A stretch of 64,000 nt of DNA from Marinoscillum sp. MHG1-6 (lineage in GTDB: Bacteria; Bacteroidota; Bacteroidia; Cytophagales; Cyclobacteriaceae): contig NZ_JAMZMI010000001.1 of the NCBI RefSeq assembly GCF_024714475.1, forward strand, positions 806,001 to 870,000, read 5' to 3'. Position 1 is the stretch's first letter. Each line of letters begins with the position of its first letter. The notes under the pieces are model-generated. The model saw only the letters and a program-made list of their open reading frames with translations. It was not told the DNA's origin and made no database searches. Positions 1 through 9,998 of this stretch are shown here, in pieces. The position numbers and the translations under genes are program-made.

Positions 1-723
1 AGTGTTGCTTCGCGCTTGGTTCCGTCTATGGTGGTGCTGTATGTAGGGAGTGTTATAGTAATTCTTTTAATGAACCTTTCAGAATTGTGGTCGTCACTTG
101 TTCTGATCGTAACAGATGCCTTCACCGCGAAGGCAGCGATGGGGGGGATGGTAGGAGCATTGATCCTGACGGGGGCAAGGAGAGCGGCCTTTTCCAATGA
201 AGCCGGAGTGGGTACGGCTCCACTCATGCATGGGGCAGCCAAAACCAAGGAACCGGTGAGAGAAGGGCTGGTGGCGATGTTAGGGCCGGCGATTGACACT
301 TTGCTTATTTGCACGATGACCGGATTGGCAATTTTGGTGACGGATGCCTGGAAGTCTGGAGACCTGAATGGCATTACACTCACAGCCAAAGCATTTGAGA
401 TAAGTTTGCCAGTGATCGGCCCCTATATCCTGTTGCTCTGTGTGGTGATTTTTGCCATCACTACCATTTTTGGTTTAGGGTATTATGGCAAGAAATGTTT
501 TTCGTTTCTGGTTGGTCCGAGGATAGGTGAGTATTTTAATTTCTGGTACGTTGCATTGATCATTGTGGGAGCAGTTGCTACGCTTGATGCTATCGTGGCT
601 TTTATCGACATGTCATACGGCCTCATGGCTTTCCCTACTATGATATCGGCGATTTTGCTTGCTCCCAAAGTCAGATTGGCAGCTAAGCAATACTTTCAGG
701 GGGTTAATGGAGAAAAAACGTAG
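1..723 (+). CDS. Sodium:alanine symporter (AGCS family), C-terminal part
   Basis: The frame is open from base 1, so the 5' end lies outside the window; 240 codons and a TAG stop at 721-723 are present. The product is the C-terminal half of an inner-membrane Na+-coupled alanine/glycine carrier. The diagnostic AGCS segment GARRAAFSNEAGVGTAP is present, followed by APLMHGAAKTKEPVREGL and four to five hydrophobic spans ending in a short basic tail. Family identity is from established AGCS signatures; the exact substrate is inferred. It is followed by a 117-bp gap with a likely promoter for trkA, so it probably ends its own transcript. Confidence 0.9.
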   Translation, partial: SVASRLVPSMVVLYVGSVIVILLMNLSELWSSLVLIVTDAFTAKAAMGGMVGALILTGARRAAFSNEAGVGTAPLMHGAAKTKEPVREGLVAMLGPAIDTLLICTMTGLAILVTDAWKSGDLNGITLTAKAFEISLPVIGPYILLLCVVIFAITTIFGLGYYGKKCFSFLVGPRIGEYFNFWYVALIIVGAVATLDAIVAFIDMSYGLMAFPTMISAILLAPKVRLAAKQYFQGVNGEKT

Positions 724-778
724 GATTAAGTGGATAATTTCCCTGTTCAACCAAGATATGTTTTTAATGGTCGAAATG

Positions 779-812
779 TTTGGAGGGCTCGGGTCTCTTT
801 GTCTTATATTTG
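779..812 (+). promoter_or_regulatory. Likely Bacteroidota-type promoter for trkAH-lgt
   Basis: TTTG at 779-782 and TATATTTG at 805-812 are separated by 22 bases, close to the TTTG / TAnnTTTG pattern known for the primary sigma factor of Bacteroidota. Transcription would start near 819, giving a leader of about 20 bases before the trkA ATG at 841. Pattern match only. Confidence 0.4.
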
Positions 813-840
813 TCGCACCAACAAGGACTAGGCAGACAAA

Positions 841-2181
841 ATGAGAATAATCATAGCAGGTGCAGGAGACCTGGGATTTCATCTAGCCAAGCTTTTAGCT
901 CAGGAAGGGCAAGACATCATCCTAATAGACCAGGATAGTGCAGTCCTCGAAAATGCTTCCAATAACCTGGATTGCAGTACGATCAAGGGAAGCTCTACCT
1001 CCGTTAGGACACTGGATGAGGCAGTTGTAGCTAAAGCTGAACTTCTAATAGCGGTAACCTCCAGTGAGGAGACCAACATTACTACCGCCATTATCGGCAA
1101 GAGTATGGGAGCCAAGCGAACGGTGGCTCGTATTTCCAACATCGAGTTTTTACAGCAGCGAGAAAAGCTGGGATTAAAACATCTTGGAATCGATGAGATC
1201 ATCTCACCAGAATCACTGGCGGCCAAGGAGATCAAGAGGCTAATCAAACAATCTGCTATGACGGATACGTTTGAGTTTGAGCAGGGTAAACTATCCTTGA
1301 TTGGAATTACAGTTGACGAAAACTCAGAGTTGAAGGATAAGACCCTGACAGAAACGGCCTACCTGAATCCGGACCATAACTTTACCACAATTGCCATATT
1401 AAGGGAGAATGAGACAATCATTCCTCATGGTGAAAATAAATTCAGTAAGGAAGACCATGCCTATTTCATTGCGGAGCCAAGCGGCATCGATCGGGTGATG
1501 TCACTGGCAGGCAAGGAGCGTTTCGAGATTAAAAATATTATGATCCTGGGCGGGAGTAAGATCGGGATCAATGCTGCACGTCAGCTGAGCAAAAAGTACA
1601 AGATCAAACTTATTGAGAAGGATAAGGAAAAATGCTTTACGCTCGCAGATGAATTACCTGATGTGATGGTGATCAATGGTGATGTACGGGATACCAACTT
1701 GCTTAAGGATGAGGGCCTTGACCGTATGGATGCGTTTATTGCGGTGACAGGAAATTCGGAAACGAATATCATCGCCTCACTGGTAGCGAAGAAAAATGGT
1801 GTTAGAAAGACCATCGCGGCAGTTGAGAATATAGACTACATCCATTTATCGCAGAGTATTGGGGTAGATACGATGATCAACAAGAAACTGATTGCGGCGA
1901 ACTTCATTTTCCGATACATTCGCAGAGGAGAAGTGCTGAGTTTGACCAGTTTGCACGGTGTGGACGCAGAAATTCTCGAATTTGAGGTTAAACCAAAGTC
2001 GAAAATTCTGGAACACGAACTGCGAAACCTGAACTTCCCTAAAACAGCCATCATTGGAGGAGTGATAAGAAGGGATACCGGATATACGGTAAGAGGAAAT
2101 TTCAAATTTGAGGAGAAAGACCGAGTGGTAGTACTCTCCAAGGCTGATTGTATTCATACCGTAGAGAGTTTCTTCAAATAA
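841..2181 (+). CDS. trkA: Trk potassium uptake system, cytosolic NAD-binding subunit TrkA
   Basis: 446 residues, the usual TrkA length. It holds two tandem RCK modules: an N-terminal Rossmann fold opening with MRIIIAGAGDLGFHLAKLL, a TrkA_C domain around 140-220, then a second Rossmann fold at about 231 (IMILGGSKIGINAARQL) and a second TrkA_C domain to the end. Known role: peripheral regulatory subunit binding NAD(H)/ATP and gating the TrkH channel at the inner membrane. It lies one base upstream of trkH, so the two are co-transcribed. The ATG at 841 immediately precedes the Rossmann strand, which fixes the start. Confidence 0.96.
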   Translation: MRIIIAGAGDLGFHLAKLLAQEGQDIILIDQDSAVLENASNNLDCSTIKGSSTSVRTLDEAVVAKAELLIAVTSSEETNITTAIIGKSMGAKRTVARISNIEFLQQREKLGLKHLGIDEIISPESLAAKEIKRLIKQSAMTDTFEFEQGKLSLIGITVDENSELKDKTLTETAYLNPDHNFTTIAILRENETIIPHGENKFSKEDHAYFIAEPSGIDRVMSLAGKERFEIKNIMILGGSKIGINAARQLSKKYKIKLIEKDKEKCFTLADELPDVMVINGDVRDTNLLKDEGLDRMDAFIAVTGNSETNIIASLVAKKNGVRKTIAAVENIDYIHLSQSIGVDTMINKKLIAANFIFRYIRRGEVLSLTSLHGVDAEILEFEVKPKSKILEHELRNLNFPKTAIIGGVIRRDTGYTVRGNFKFEEKDRVVVLSKADCIHTVESFFK

Positions 2182-2182
2182 T

Positions 2183-3637
2183 ATGTTTTTAAACTACCGG
2201 GTCATCTTAAACATTCTGGGCATTCTCTTGATAATGAACGGAGCGTTTATGTTTTTGTGCCTGCCCTTTTCAATTTTTTATGGGGAGGGAGACCTGCTAT
2301 CTATACTTGGAGCCGGATTACTTACTCTGGCAATTGGGCTGATCATCTTTTTTCTTACCAGGAAAAATCAGGTAAAGGAGCTTAAGAAGCGGGATGGATA
2401 TTTGGTTGTAAGTTTGGGCTGGCTGACGATGTCCTTTTTTGGTTCATTGCCTTATATATTTAGTGGTACTATTCCGGATCTTACCAATGCTTTCTTTGAG
2501 ACAATATCCGGATTTTCAACTACTGGTGCTACCATTCTGACGGACATTGAATCTGTACATAAGGGGATACTTTTTTGGAGAAGTTTGACCCAGTGGATTG
2601 GGGGAATGGGAATCATTGTATTGACGGTAGCCATTCTGCCCTTTTTGGGTATTGGAGGGATGCAACTCTTTGTAGCAGAAGCGCCGGGTATATCGCCTGA
2701 TAAATTGCAGCCAAGGATCAAAGAAACGGCTAAAAGGCTTTGGATGATCTATCTAGGATTAACCATCGGAGAAACCGTGTTGCTATGGCTGGGGGGGATG
2801 ACCTTCTATGATGCCATCAATCACGCTTTGACGACCATGGCGACCGGAGGATTTTCTACTAAAAATGCCAGTATCGCATTTTATACTTCCCCTTTCATTC
2901 AATATGTCATTATAGCTTTCATGTTCCTTGCCGGGACCAACTTCACCATGACCTACTTTGCTCTACATGGGGAGTTTAAAAAGGTTTTTCAAAATGATGA
3001 ATTCAAATTTTACATGGCCTTCTGCGTAGTGTTGACCCTTGTGGTGGCTGTGGGAATTTACCTGTTGGGTGGGCCTGTGGAGGAATCCTTTCGAACCGCT
3101 GCCTTTCAGGTAGTGTCGGTGATTACGACTACCGGATATATTACAGCTGATTACACGAGTTGGACCTCTTTTATTACTTTGTTGTTCTTCATGATGATGT
3201 TTTTTGGAGCATCCGCAGGCTCTACTGCTGGAGGAGTAAAGATTGTTCGACACATCATACTGGTCAAAAACAGTTTTCTGGAGCTCAAACGACAACTACA
3301 CCCCAATGCCGTTATCCCTGTAAGATTCAATGGAAGAGCAGTTTCGAGAGAAATCACCTTCAATATTCTGGCTTTCATGATGATCTATATAATGATCTTC
3401 GGAGTAGGATCTGCCGTTATGGGGGCGCTTGGTGCTGATTTTAATACTTCCGTAGGTTCGGTGGCGACTTGTCTTGGAAATATAGGTCCGGGGCTTGGTA
3501 GTGTGGGTCCGGTGGATAACTTTGCGAGCATATCTTCCGGAGGTAAGTGGCTACTATCTTTTCTGATGTTGCTTGGTCGCCTGGAGTTATTTACCGTACT
3601 AATATTGTTTAGCCCATATTTTTGGAAAACGAATTAA
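2183..3637 (+). CDS. trkH: Trk potassium uptake system, membrane subunit TrkH
   Basis: 484 residues, about ten hydrophobic spans, the standard TrkH/TrkG/KtrB fold. The four selectivity-filter-like pore loops are visible as TTGATIL, MATGGFSTKN, TTTGYITADY and LGNIGPGLGSVGP, each with a central glycine. The C-terminal loop GRLELFTVLILFSPYFW is typical of TrkH. The protein forms the potassium channel gated by TrkA, encoded directly upstream. The lgt start is three bases past the stop, so lgt is probably in the same transcript. Confidence 0.96.
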   Translation: MFLNYRVILNILGILLIMNGAFMFLCLPFSIFYGEGDLLSILGAGLLTLAIGLIIFFLTRKNQVKELKKRDGYLVVSLGWLTMSFFGSLPYIFSGTIPDLTNAFFETISGFSTTGATILTDIESVHKGILFWRSLTQWIGGMGIIVLTVAILPFLGIGGMQLFVAEAPGISPDKLQPRIKETAKRLWMIYLGLTIGETVLLWLGGMTFYDAINHALTTMATGGFSTKNASIAFYTSPFIQYVIIAFMFLAGTNFTMTYFALHGEFKKVFQNDEFKFYMAFCVVLTLVVAVGIYLLGGPVEESFRTAAFQVVSVITTTGYITADYTSWTSFITLLFFMMMFFGASAGSTAGGVKIVRHIILVKNSFLELKRQLHPNAVIPVRFNGRAVSREITFNILAFMMIYIMIFGVGSAVMGALGADFNTSVGSVATCLGNIGPGLGSVGPVDNFASISSGGKWLLSFLMLLGRLELFTVLILFSPYFWKTN

Positions 3638-3640
3638 CGA

Positions 3641-4750
3641 ATGAACTTCATACTTAGCTACCTGCTCTGGTCGCCTGATCCCGATATTTTCACGATCCCA
3701 TTGTCCTTTTTAGGTTTGGAAGACCGACCGGTTAGATGGTATGGGTTGTTATTCGCGGGTGGCTTTATCCTCAGCCAGCAGGTTCTTTTTAGAATTTTCA
3801 GGAAGGAAGGAAGACCGGAAAAGGATGTTGAAAAACTGACGGTCTACATGGTGGTAGCTGTGGTTGTTGGAGCCCGTTTGGGGCACTGCCTGTTTTACAA
3901 TCCCGGTTATTACCTCTCCAATCCAATTGAGATCATTAAAGTTTGGGAAGGCGGATTGGCGAGCCATGGAGGGGCCCTGGGGATGTTCCTAGGGCTTTAT
4001 ATGTTTTGCAAAAAGTATCCCCTTTATAAACTCCGATGGATTGTAGACCGGATGGTGATTGTGGTGGCGTTGACAGGTGCGATGATACGCATCGGGAATT
4101 TCTTTAATTCCGAAATGGAAGGGACAGAAACCCATTCGAACATGGGGGTGGTTTATGCCGCTTTTACCGAGAGTTTGTTGCAATATGATGAACGAGTGAA
4201 ATCCGTTCAAATTGAGTCGGATGATTCAAGAGAACTTGAAGAGCCGGGAAGGGTGCCGGTAAAAGCGGTTTTGACCTATGCCTCAATAGTTAGCCCACAG
4301 GAAAAGTTATTTATTGAAAATAACCTGAAGTCTGCACTCAACAGGTATAGTGATGTACGGGAGCATATTGATTTTGGAGAGGGCCCATTGAAGTATACCA
4401 TTGTCGATAAGGGTGGAAGATCTGTTGTGGAAATCTACGGTTCCGGGATTGTAAGACATGCTGCCCAATTGTATGAGGCAGGATATTGTGTGGTTCTTAT
4501 GCTACTCCTTTACTGGCTCTGGTGGAAGAAGCGTCAGACGCTGCCAGCTGGATTTTCTTTTGGCCTGTTCATGTTTTTGCTTTGGAGCCTGCGTTTCGTA
4601 GATGAGTTCTTCAAAATGAACCAGGAAGCTTTCGAAGCAAACCTTGCGCTCAATATGGGACAACTACTGAGTATTCCTATGGCCTTATTTGGAGTATGGC
4701 TGATGGTCTACGTTTCCAGAAAGAGAGGCTGGCCCAGAATGGCGGAGTAA
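3641..4750 (+). CDS. lgt: Phosphatidylglycerol:prolipoprotein diacylglyceryl transferase
   Basis: Transfers diacylglyceryl from phosphatidylglycerol to the lipobox cysteine of prolipoproteins in the inner membrane. The Lgt signature GNFFNSEMEG lies near residue 151 and the conserved SHGGALG near 108. At 369 residues it is about 80-100 longer than the enterobacterial enzyme. The extra material (about 165-275) is a hydrophilic insertion between the signature and the last membrane spans, an arrangement I associate with Bacteroidota Lgt proteins. Last gene of the trkA-trkH-lgt run. Several lipoproteins in this window would be its substrates. Confidence 0.95.
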   Translation: MNFILSYLLWSPDPDIFTIPLSFLGLEDRPVRWYGLLFAGGFILSQQVLFRIFRKEGRPEKDVEKLTVYMVVAVVVGARLGHCLFYNPGYYLSNPIEIIKVWEGGLASHGGALGMFLGLYMFCKKYPLYKLRWIVDRMVIVVALTGAMIRIGNFFNSEMEGTETHSNMGVVYAAFTESLLQYDERVKSVQIESDDSRELEEPGRVPVKAVLTYASIVSPQEKLFIENNLKSALNRYSDVREHIDFGEGPLKYTIVDKGGRSVVEIYGSGIVRHAAQLYEAGYCVVLMLLLYWLWWKKRQTLPAGFSFGLFMFLLWSLRFVDEFFKMNQEAFEANLALNMGQLLSIPMALFGVWLMVYVSRKRGWPRMAE

Positions 4751-4797
4751 TTTCTTCATAAAGTTCCGGGCCTTAAACTTCATTGTTGTTTTCTGAT

Positions 4798-6483
4798 CTA
4801 TTCTATTGTCTTGGTTACTTCTGGTCTTCCTAGATAATCCTTTGCAAGTAGAAGTTCATTCCTTTCAGAATGGGAGTCTGCGCATTGGCTGATCAACTGG
4901 TTGAAATACCTATTTGCCGTTTCTTCATCACCAATGCTTTTTGCAGCCACGGCAGCCCCGAAAATGCCATTCAATCTTCCAGGATGACGTTTTAAATCAC
5001 TTTCGTAGGCCTTTAATGCTTTGAGTGGTTGATTAGCCTCTAGCAAGAGGTCTCCATAAATTTCACCGGCCGGAAGTATTTCACCGGGAGTAACTGGATG
5101 TTTGTTCGTATTGTATTCCATCTCAGTAGTTTGCTTCATCATAGACAAGGCTTCCTTTTCTCCTCCGTTGGAAAACTGTAGCCAGGCGCGAATGATGTTT
5201 ATTTGGATTTGTACCTGATTGGCTTTGTAAGAATCATTGATGTATACAAGCTCTTTTAGGTTTAATTCTAAAACGTTCAATTCACTTTCGGTCTGTTTTA
5301 ATTTACCGGACCTTACAGCCCCCATTGCCCTCGCAAAGTGTAATAGTGACCTTTGCCAAGGGAAGTCACTCCATTCAATCGCCAGTGAGGGCAGCTCAAG
5401 TTTTGAGGCTGATTCCCAGTTCTTATTCTCCAAAGCGATTCGGGATGGAATGGCTGCAGCAGCATAGGCCACCTTAAAGTTTGCGGGAAAAACATCGTTG
5501 AAAGTTTTGAGGTAATCGTACTGTTCTTGGGCCATGCGATTATCACCCTTTTGAAGATAAGCGTAGACTAAATAGTCCATTCCGTGTAGTTCCTCATCCC
5601 AATGACCATTGATGTCAATGCTTTTCGCATAGCAAAGGGCAGCAGCAGTTGAATTGAGGTTGGAGTTAATCGATTCTTTCCACAATCCAAGTCGGGTAAA
5701 GATGTGAGAGGGCATATGTTGAGCATGTGCAGATGCCGGGGCTATCTCTGCATAACGCCTTGCCGTTGGGAGGGCAAGTTCCGCTAATTCCGGGTAATCA
5801 TAATTATGGATAATATAATGAGCTATTCCAGGGTGATTAGGCTGATCTTGATAGATAGATTCTAAGATTTTCCCTGATTCTTTTTGGTTACTATAGGTCT
5901 TATCAGAGGGATCTGATGCCGCTCTAAGTGCCAGGGCATAAAAAATGGCTGCTTCCCGATCGTCACCATACTTGAGGTAAACTTGTCTCATTTTGTTCTC
6001 AAATAATTCGACTCGCTCTTTATGGCTAACATTTTCCCAATCGTCATAAAAACTTGAAATCGCGTTGATATAATCTTTTGCTTTTTCTGATTTTTCTAAA
6101 GAGCTACTTGCTTTTAAAATCTTCGAGCCTTTCACCAGATAATCGGTTCCGGACTGTAGCCAAAGCGCATGGAAATTGCTCATAGCAACACCCCAATAGG
6201 CCATTGCACAATTGGGATCTGCATCGATTACCTGGACAAAGGCTTTTTCGGCTTCATTGTACTCAAAGGAATGCAAAAGTGAGATAGCCAAATTGAATGT
6301 CTCACGAACATCTAAATTGCAGTCGAGGGCAAAATTTACTTCTCCAAAGCCTCCGTCGCCGCATAGTGTGATGTTACCTCTAAGGAGGTCGATATCCTTG
6401 ATTTTAGAGCTGGGTTTCTTTTGATTGCAGGCCCCAAACCCTAATATCACAATCAGACAGAAGTGAAATTTGAATACCGACAT
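4798..6483 (-). CDS. TPR-repeat lipoprotein
   Basis: 561 residues with an N-terminal lipoprotein signal peptide (MSVFKFHFCLIVILGFGAC, lipobox cysteine at 19). The rest is helical and built from tetratricopeptide-like repeats: a pair near the N-terminus (EYNEAEKAFVQVIDADPNCA, then YWGVAMSNFHALW) and another near residues 470-540. The central motif AHAQHMPSHIFTRLGLW marks a widespread bacterial family of TPR proteins of unknown function. It is probably a periplasm-facing scaffold or a tracker of protein partners; no catalytic motif was seen. Convergent with lgt, 47 bases apart. Confidence 0.8.
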   Translation of the reverse strand: MSVFKFHFCLIVILGFGACNQKKPSSKIKDIDLLRGNITLCGDGGFGEVNFALDCNLDVRETFNLAISLLHSFEYNEAEKAFVQVIDADPNCAMAYWGVAMSNFHALWLQSGTDYLVKGSKILKASSSLEKSEKAKDYINAISSFYDDWENVSHKERVELFENKMRQVYLKYGDDREAAIFYALALRAASDPSDKTYSNQKESGKILESIYQDQPNHPGIAHYIIHNYDYPELAELALPTARRYAEIAPASAHAQHMPSHIFTRLGLWKESINSNLNSTAAALCYAKSIDINGHWDEELHGMDYLVYAYLQKGDNRMAQEQYDYLKTFNDVFPANFKVAYAAAAIPSRIALENKNWESASKLELPSLAIEWSDFPWQRSLLHFARAMGAVRSGKLKQTESELNVLELNLKELVYINDSYKANQVQIQINIIRAWLQFSNGGEKEALSMMKQTTEMEYNTNKHPVTPGEILPAGEIYGDLLLEANQPLKALKAYESDLKRHPGRLNGIFGAAVAAKSIGDEETANRYFNQLISQCADSHSERNELLLAKDYLGRPEVTKTIE

Positions 6484-6651
6484 ATCATAATAATCTGTGT
6501 GTTCGGTATCACAATATAGTGTACTGTTTCCACTTCCTTCTTGTTATGCCGGAGGTAGACACTGACAGCTGCGTGGTCAAATGCTATGACTTGGTGTTAT
6601 TCTTGTTTTAAATTACCTTTCTTCAAAGAACATTGCCTTGATGATAATTGA

Positions 6652-8460
6652 CTATACCACCGGGGCCAGTGTTACTTCCATGATGTCGCTAAGAAGTAGT
6701 TCCGCCTCATCCAACTTTCGAGTTACCGAAGCACTCATCTCTGAAAATTCATGTCTAACTTTGGCCATCAACCCTCGGTAATAAGTAATTCCATTCTGAA
6801 GGTTTTCATGAAATTTACGGACATATTTAAGTTGACGATCATCCAGTGATTGATGCTCTTCTGTCACTAGCTCCTTCAGGTAATCGATATAAAGCGATAG
6901 TTCCTTAATGAACATATGAGGACGTGATTGGTCCTTGAGAACGTTATGTCGGCCATAAATATGATCCACCATACTCCTGAGCGAAACGATCTCAGAAAAG
7001 TAGGCGATGTTTGGTCCCGGGCAAATGTTGGTAGCCGTACGATTTTTGAATGGGGTCAGTTGGTATTGATTGATGGCCGCGTTGCTCAGTCCAATACATA
7101 AACATTCCTTGTCCAGGACTAATTTTTTTTGTCGTTCATATTCGGCTGGATCTAGTCCCGCCTCATTGAGCTCTTTGAGTTTCTTTTTTTGATAATTGTG
7201 TGAAGCGGTGCAAATTGGCTTATCCCCAAACTCCGTATTGGACACCAGGTATTTCTCTGTACAAGGGCTGCCGGGTTTGCCATTAGCAATACGTTTCAGC
7301 TTTTCTAGCTCACCCGAAGTGCCTTTCAGGTAATGAAAACGTACCCCCAAGGGAGAATTATTACTAAGGAACACATCTTTTTCCCGAGCCGCGACGAGTG
7401 ACTTTAAGGTCGGCTCGTCAACCGTAGTGGCTTCTGGTACCAGCAAAAATGGGGTGCCCCAGCCGAGTGCATCCACGTTGTATTGTTTCATCAGCAGCTG
7501 ATTTTCTTCATGTGTTCCTATCCCACCCTGTACAGTAATTTTTAGTTGGTGAGGTTGATCAAAGCCAGGGTTACCCCTTGAGGTCAATGCTTGGTTATAA
7601 ATATCGAAAAGCGATTGTGTCAATTCCTCTCGTTTGGTTTTAAACTCATCCAGGATCACACCCAGTAAATAGCCGTCAGTTGCAAAGGCATGGCCTCCAC
7701 AATTCAGCCCTGACTCAATTCTGAATTCACTAACCCACAAGCCTTTTTTGGCCAGCATTTTTCCTTGAATCAATGCCGAACGATAATCTGAGACTTTGAT
7801 GGCGATCTTTTTCTGAAATTTCCCTTCAGTGTTTGCGTCAAAGGCAGTTTGACCTTCCATATAAGCAAATAATCTTGGATTCATACCCGCAGAAAGTACG
7901 ATAGTAGAATCTTCAAGCTGACTGTTAGCATAACCTCTTAAGGCAGCTACTGCATCAGATCCGTTTTCAATTTCATTTCCCTCCTGATCCATGCTTGGGT
8001 TGTCCAGTTTGGTCATGATATTGACATCGATGCTTCCAGGCGTAATGTGGTTTCTTAGCCAGTTTTGAAGTTTGGCTTTTTCCTCCGGATTTTGCATGCC
8101 CTTCATCAACTTATAGGTTTTTTTGAGCGGGATACTCTCAGGGAGCATTTCAAAGTATTTGGTAATGTCACTACCTTCTACAAAGTAGGATTCTCGGAGC
8201 TTATCTGTATTTTGATCTACGATGTGCTTCATCAGGTTGAGATAATCCGTGATCCTGCGAGCACGATAATCCGATGATCCATTTTTTATAGGATGATAAG
8301 TTTCACCAATGTGCTCATAGTAATGCTTTCTCATCTTTTCGATGAGGTTGTCCTGAACGATTGATACTACGGAAGAAATACCATAGTGCGCTACTTTAAT
8401 GGGCGTGTCGATGGTGTAGGCCAGTCCCATGACCGGAATATGGAAATGATGAAGATTCAT
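6652..8460 (-). CDS. Nitronate-monooxygenase-like TIM-barrel protein with conserved-looking cysteines
   Basis: 602 residues. The first 350 look like a flavin-type TIM barrel: it opens with IPVMGLAYTIDTPIKVAHYG, has a glycine-rich loop LNCGGHAFATDG (251-262) and ends with VDALGWGTPFLLVPEAT, resembling the phosphate-binding end of nitronate monooxygenases/FabK. The last 250 residues are extra and helical; they contain Cys400, Cys417, Cys453, Cys455 and Cys480, with Cys254 in the barrel loop. This spacing could hold an iron-sulfur cluster, which is inference. It starts five bases after the nadB stop, so it is the third gene of a nadA-nadB operon. The reaction is unknown; I do not recognise a named family beyond the barrel resemblance. 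Confidence 0.7.
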   Translation of the reverse strand: MNLHHFHIPVMGLAYTIDTPIKVAHYGISSVVSIVQDNLIEKMRKHYYEHIGETYHPIKNGSSDYRARRITDYLNLMKHIVDQNTDKLRESYFVEGSDITKYFEMLPESIPLKKTYKLMKGMQNPEEKAKLQNWLRNHITPGSIDVNIMTKLDNPSMDQEGNEIENGSDAVAALRGYANSQLEDSTIVLSAGMNPRLFAYMEGQTAFDANTEGKFQKKIAIKVSDYRSALIQGKMLAKKGLWVSEFRIESGLNCGGHAFATDGYLLGVILDEFKTKREELTQSLFDIYNQALTSRGNPGFDQPHQLKITVQGGIGTHEENQLLMKQYNVDALGWGTPFLLVPEATTVDEPTLKSLVAAREKDVFLSNNSPLGVRFHYLKGTSGELEKLKRIANGKPGSPCTEKYLVSNTEFGDKPICTASHNYQKKKLKELNEAGLDPAEYERQKKLVLDKECLCIGLSNAAINQYQLTPFKNRTATNICPGPNIAYFSEIVSLRSMVDHIYGRHNVLKDQSRPHMFIKELSLYIDYLKELVTEEHQSLDDRQLKYVRKFHENLQNGITYYRGLMAKVRHEFSEMSASVTRKLDEAELLLSDIMEVTLAPVV

Positions 8461-8465
8461 TTTTT

Positions 8466-9995
8466 TTAATTTGAGATGAGTATTGAAGATGCAGATTTAA
8501 TCATTTTACAATGCTCTAGTAGTGCCCGGAGCATAAGGGTGGATGTCTCTATTAAGTTGAGAAATTCACCAGTTGTTCTATTGATTTTGAAAGGGTGTTG
8601 AGCTAATTCTTTTCTCCATGACCAGACCTTGCTTAAGGCTTTTTCTAATTGTTCAGGTTCATTTCGGTGGTGCCAGGCATGCTCCATGAGTAGCTGCAAG
8701 GCTCGTTTTTTCGCCGATATCTTTAATATCTTGTGCGTATTAGAATTAAAATCAATGCTAGGCGACCCGAATATTTCTTTCTGGTCCCAGCCATCAATAT
8801 GCTTGGCTACCGAGTGGGCTGATCGACGTGAAAAAACCAGCGCTTCCAGCAGTGAATTGGAAGCGAGTCTGTTGGAACCATGCAATCCTGTGTGGGCACA
8901 TTCTCCGCCGGCATATAATCTTTCTATCGTGGACTGACCGTCCATATCAACCTGAATGCCTCCGCATTGATAGTGCGCGGCCGGAACGACCGGGATACCT
9001 TCTTTGCCCGGGTCGATGCCATTCTTGTGACAGGTTTCCCAAATAGTTGGGAATTGGGCTTTGAACTTATTCAAATCCAGGTGTTTGACACTTAAGGATA
9101 CAAAGGGGCTAACAGTCTCGATCATTTCCTGGTAAATCGCGCTGGATACAATGTCTCTTGTGGCCAGCTCACCCCTGGGGTCATATTTGAATAAAAACCG
9201 ATCGTTGAATTTATTAAGTACCTGGGCCCCAAATCCTCTCACTGCTTCCGATATCAGAAAGGAGCGGTTGCTGCCTTCGCTGTACAGGGCAGTGGGGTGA
9301 AACTGATAAAATTGTAGCCCCTGTATTATTGCCCCCGCTCTCGAAGCCATGGCAAGACCATCACCTGTGGCACAGGGGTCATTGGTGGTGAAGGGAAAAA
9401 CCTGCCCAGTTCCTCCGGTAGCCAGCATGACGGATTTTGCCAGGATCCGGGAGTACTCACGACTTTCGGAGTAGCAATAGTCCATACCGAATACCTGATT
9501 ATTTTCAATTACTAAATCAACTGCAAAGGCATTGGTTTTAATGATGAGGTTTTTCCTTTTTTTAACCTGATCTAACAATCGGCGATGAATCTCTCTGCCG
9601 GTAAAATCCTTATGATGCAGTATCCGAAAGGCTGAGTGACCTCCTTCGCGGTTAAGGTGAAATTGAGACCCTTCATAATCGAATTTCACTCCCCAATGAA
9701 TCAGATCGTCAATCAAACAGGGAGCCTCATTGACAACCATATTGACTACAGCTTCGTCACAATATCCGCCACCTGCCTGGAGTGTATCTTTCTTGTGCTG
9801 CTCAAATGAATCTCTGGTGTGATCTATGACCGCAGCGATTCCTCCCTGAGCCAAGCGGGTGTTGGTTTCCGGAAGTTTACCTTTGCTCAGGAGGATGATG
9901 CTAAGATCTGGTCTGAGGTCATTCAGATACAGCGCGAAGCTGAGTCCGGCTATCCCTGTTCCAACAATGAGTACGTCACATCGTTCCTTCTCCAT
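8466..9995 (-). CDS. nadB: L-aspartate oxidase
   Basis: 509 residues. Oxidises L-aspartate to iminoaspartate, the first step of de novo NAD synthesis, in the cytosol. The FAD-binding start DVLIVGTGIAGLSFAL is intact, as are GGTGQVFPFTTNDPCATGDG, the substrate-loop motif LQFYQFHPTAL and the C-terminal FAD signature GLHGSNRLASNSLLEALVF. The C-terminal helical domain of the fumarate reductase/succinate dehydrogenase flavoprotein superfamily is complete. It starts three bases downstream of the nadA stop and is followed after five bases by the TIM-barrel gene. nadC was not found in the window. Confidence 0.96.
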   Translation of the reverse strand: MEKERCDVLIVGTGIAGLSFALYLNDLRPDLSIILLSKGKLPETNTRLAQGGIAAVIDHTRDSFEQHKKDTLQAGGGYCDEAVVNMVVNEAPCLIDDLIHWGVKFDYEGSQFHLNREGGHSAFRILHHKDFTGREIHRRLLDQVKKRKNLIIKTNAFAVDLVIENNQVFGMDYCYSESREYSRILAKSVMLATGGTGQVFPFTTNDPCATGDGLAMASRAGAIIQGLQFYQFHPTALYSEGSNRSFLISEAVRGFGAQVLNKFNDRFLFKYDPRGELATRDIVSSAIYQEMIETVSPFVSLSVKHLDLNKFKAQFPTIWETCHKNGIDPGKEGIPVVPAAHYQCGGIQVDMDGQSTIERLYAGGECAHTGLHGSNRLASNSLLEALVFSRRSAHSVAKHIDGWDQKEIFGSPSIDFNSNTHKILKISAKKRALQLLMEHAWHHRNEPEQLEKALSKVWSWRKELAQHPFKINRTTGEFLNLIETSTLMLRALLEHCKMIKSASSILISN

Positions 9996-9998
9996 ACG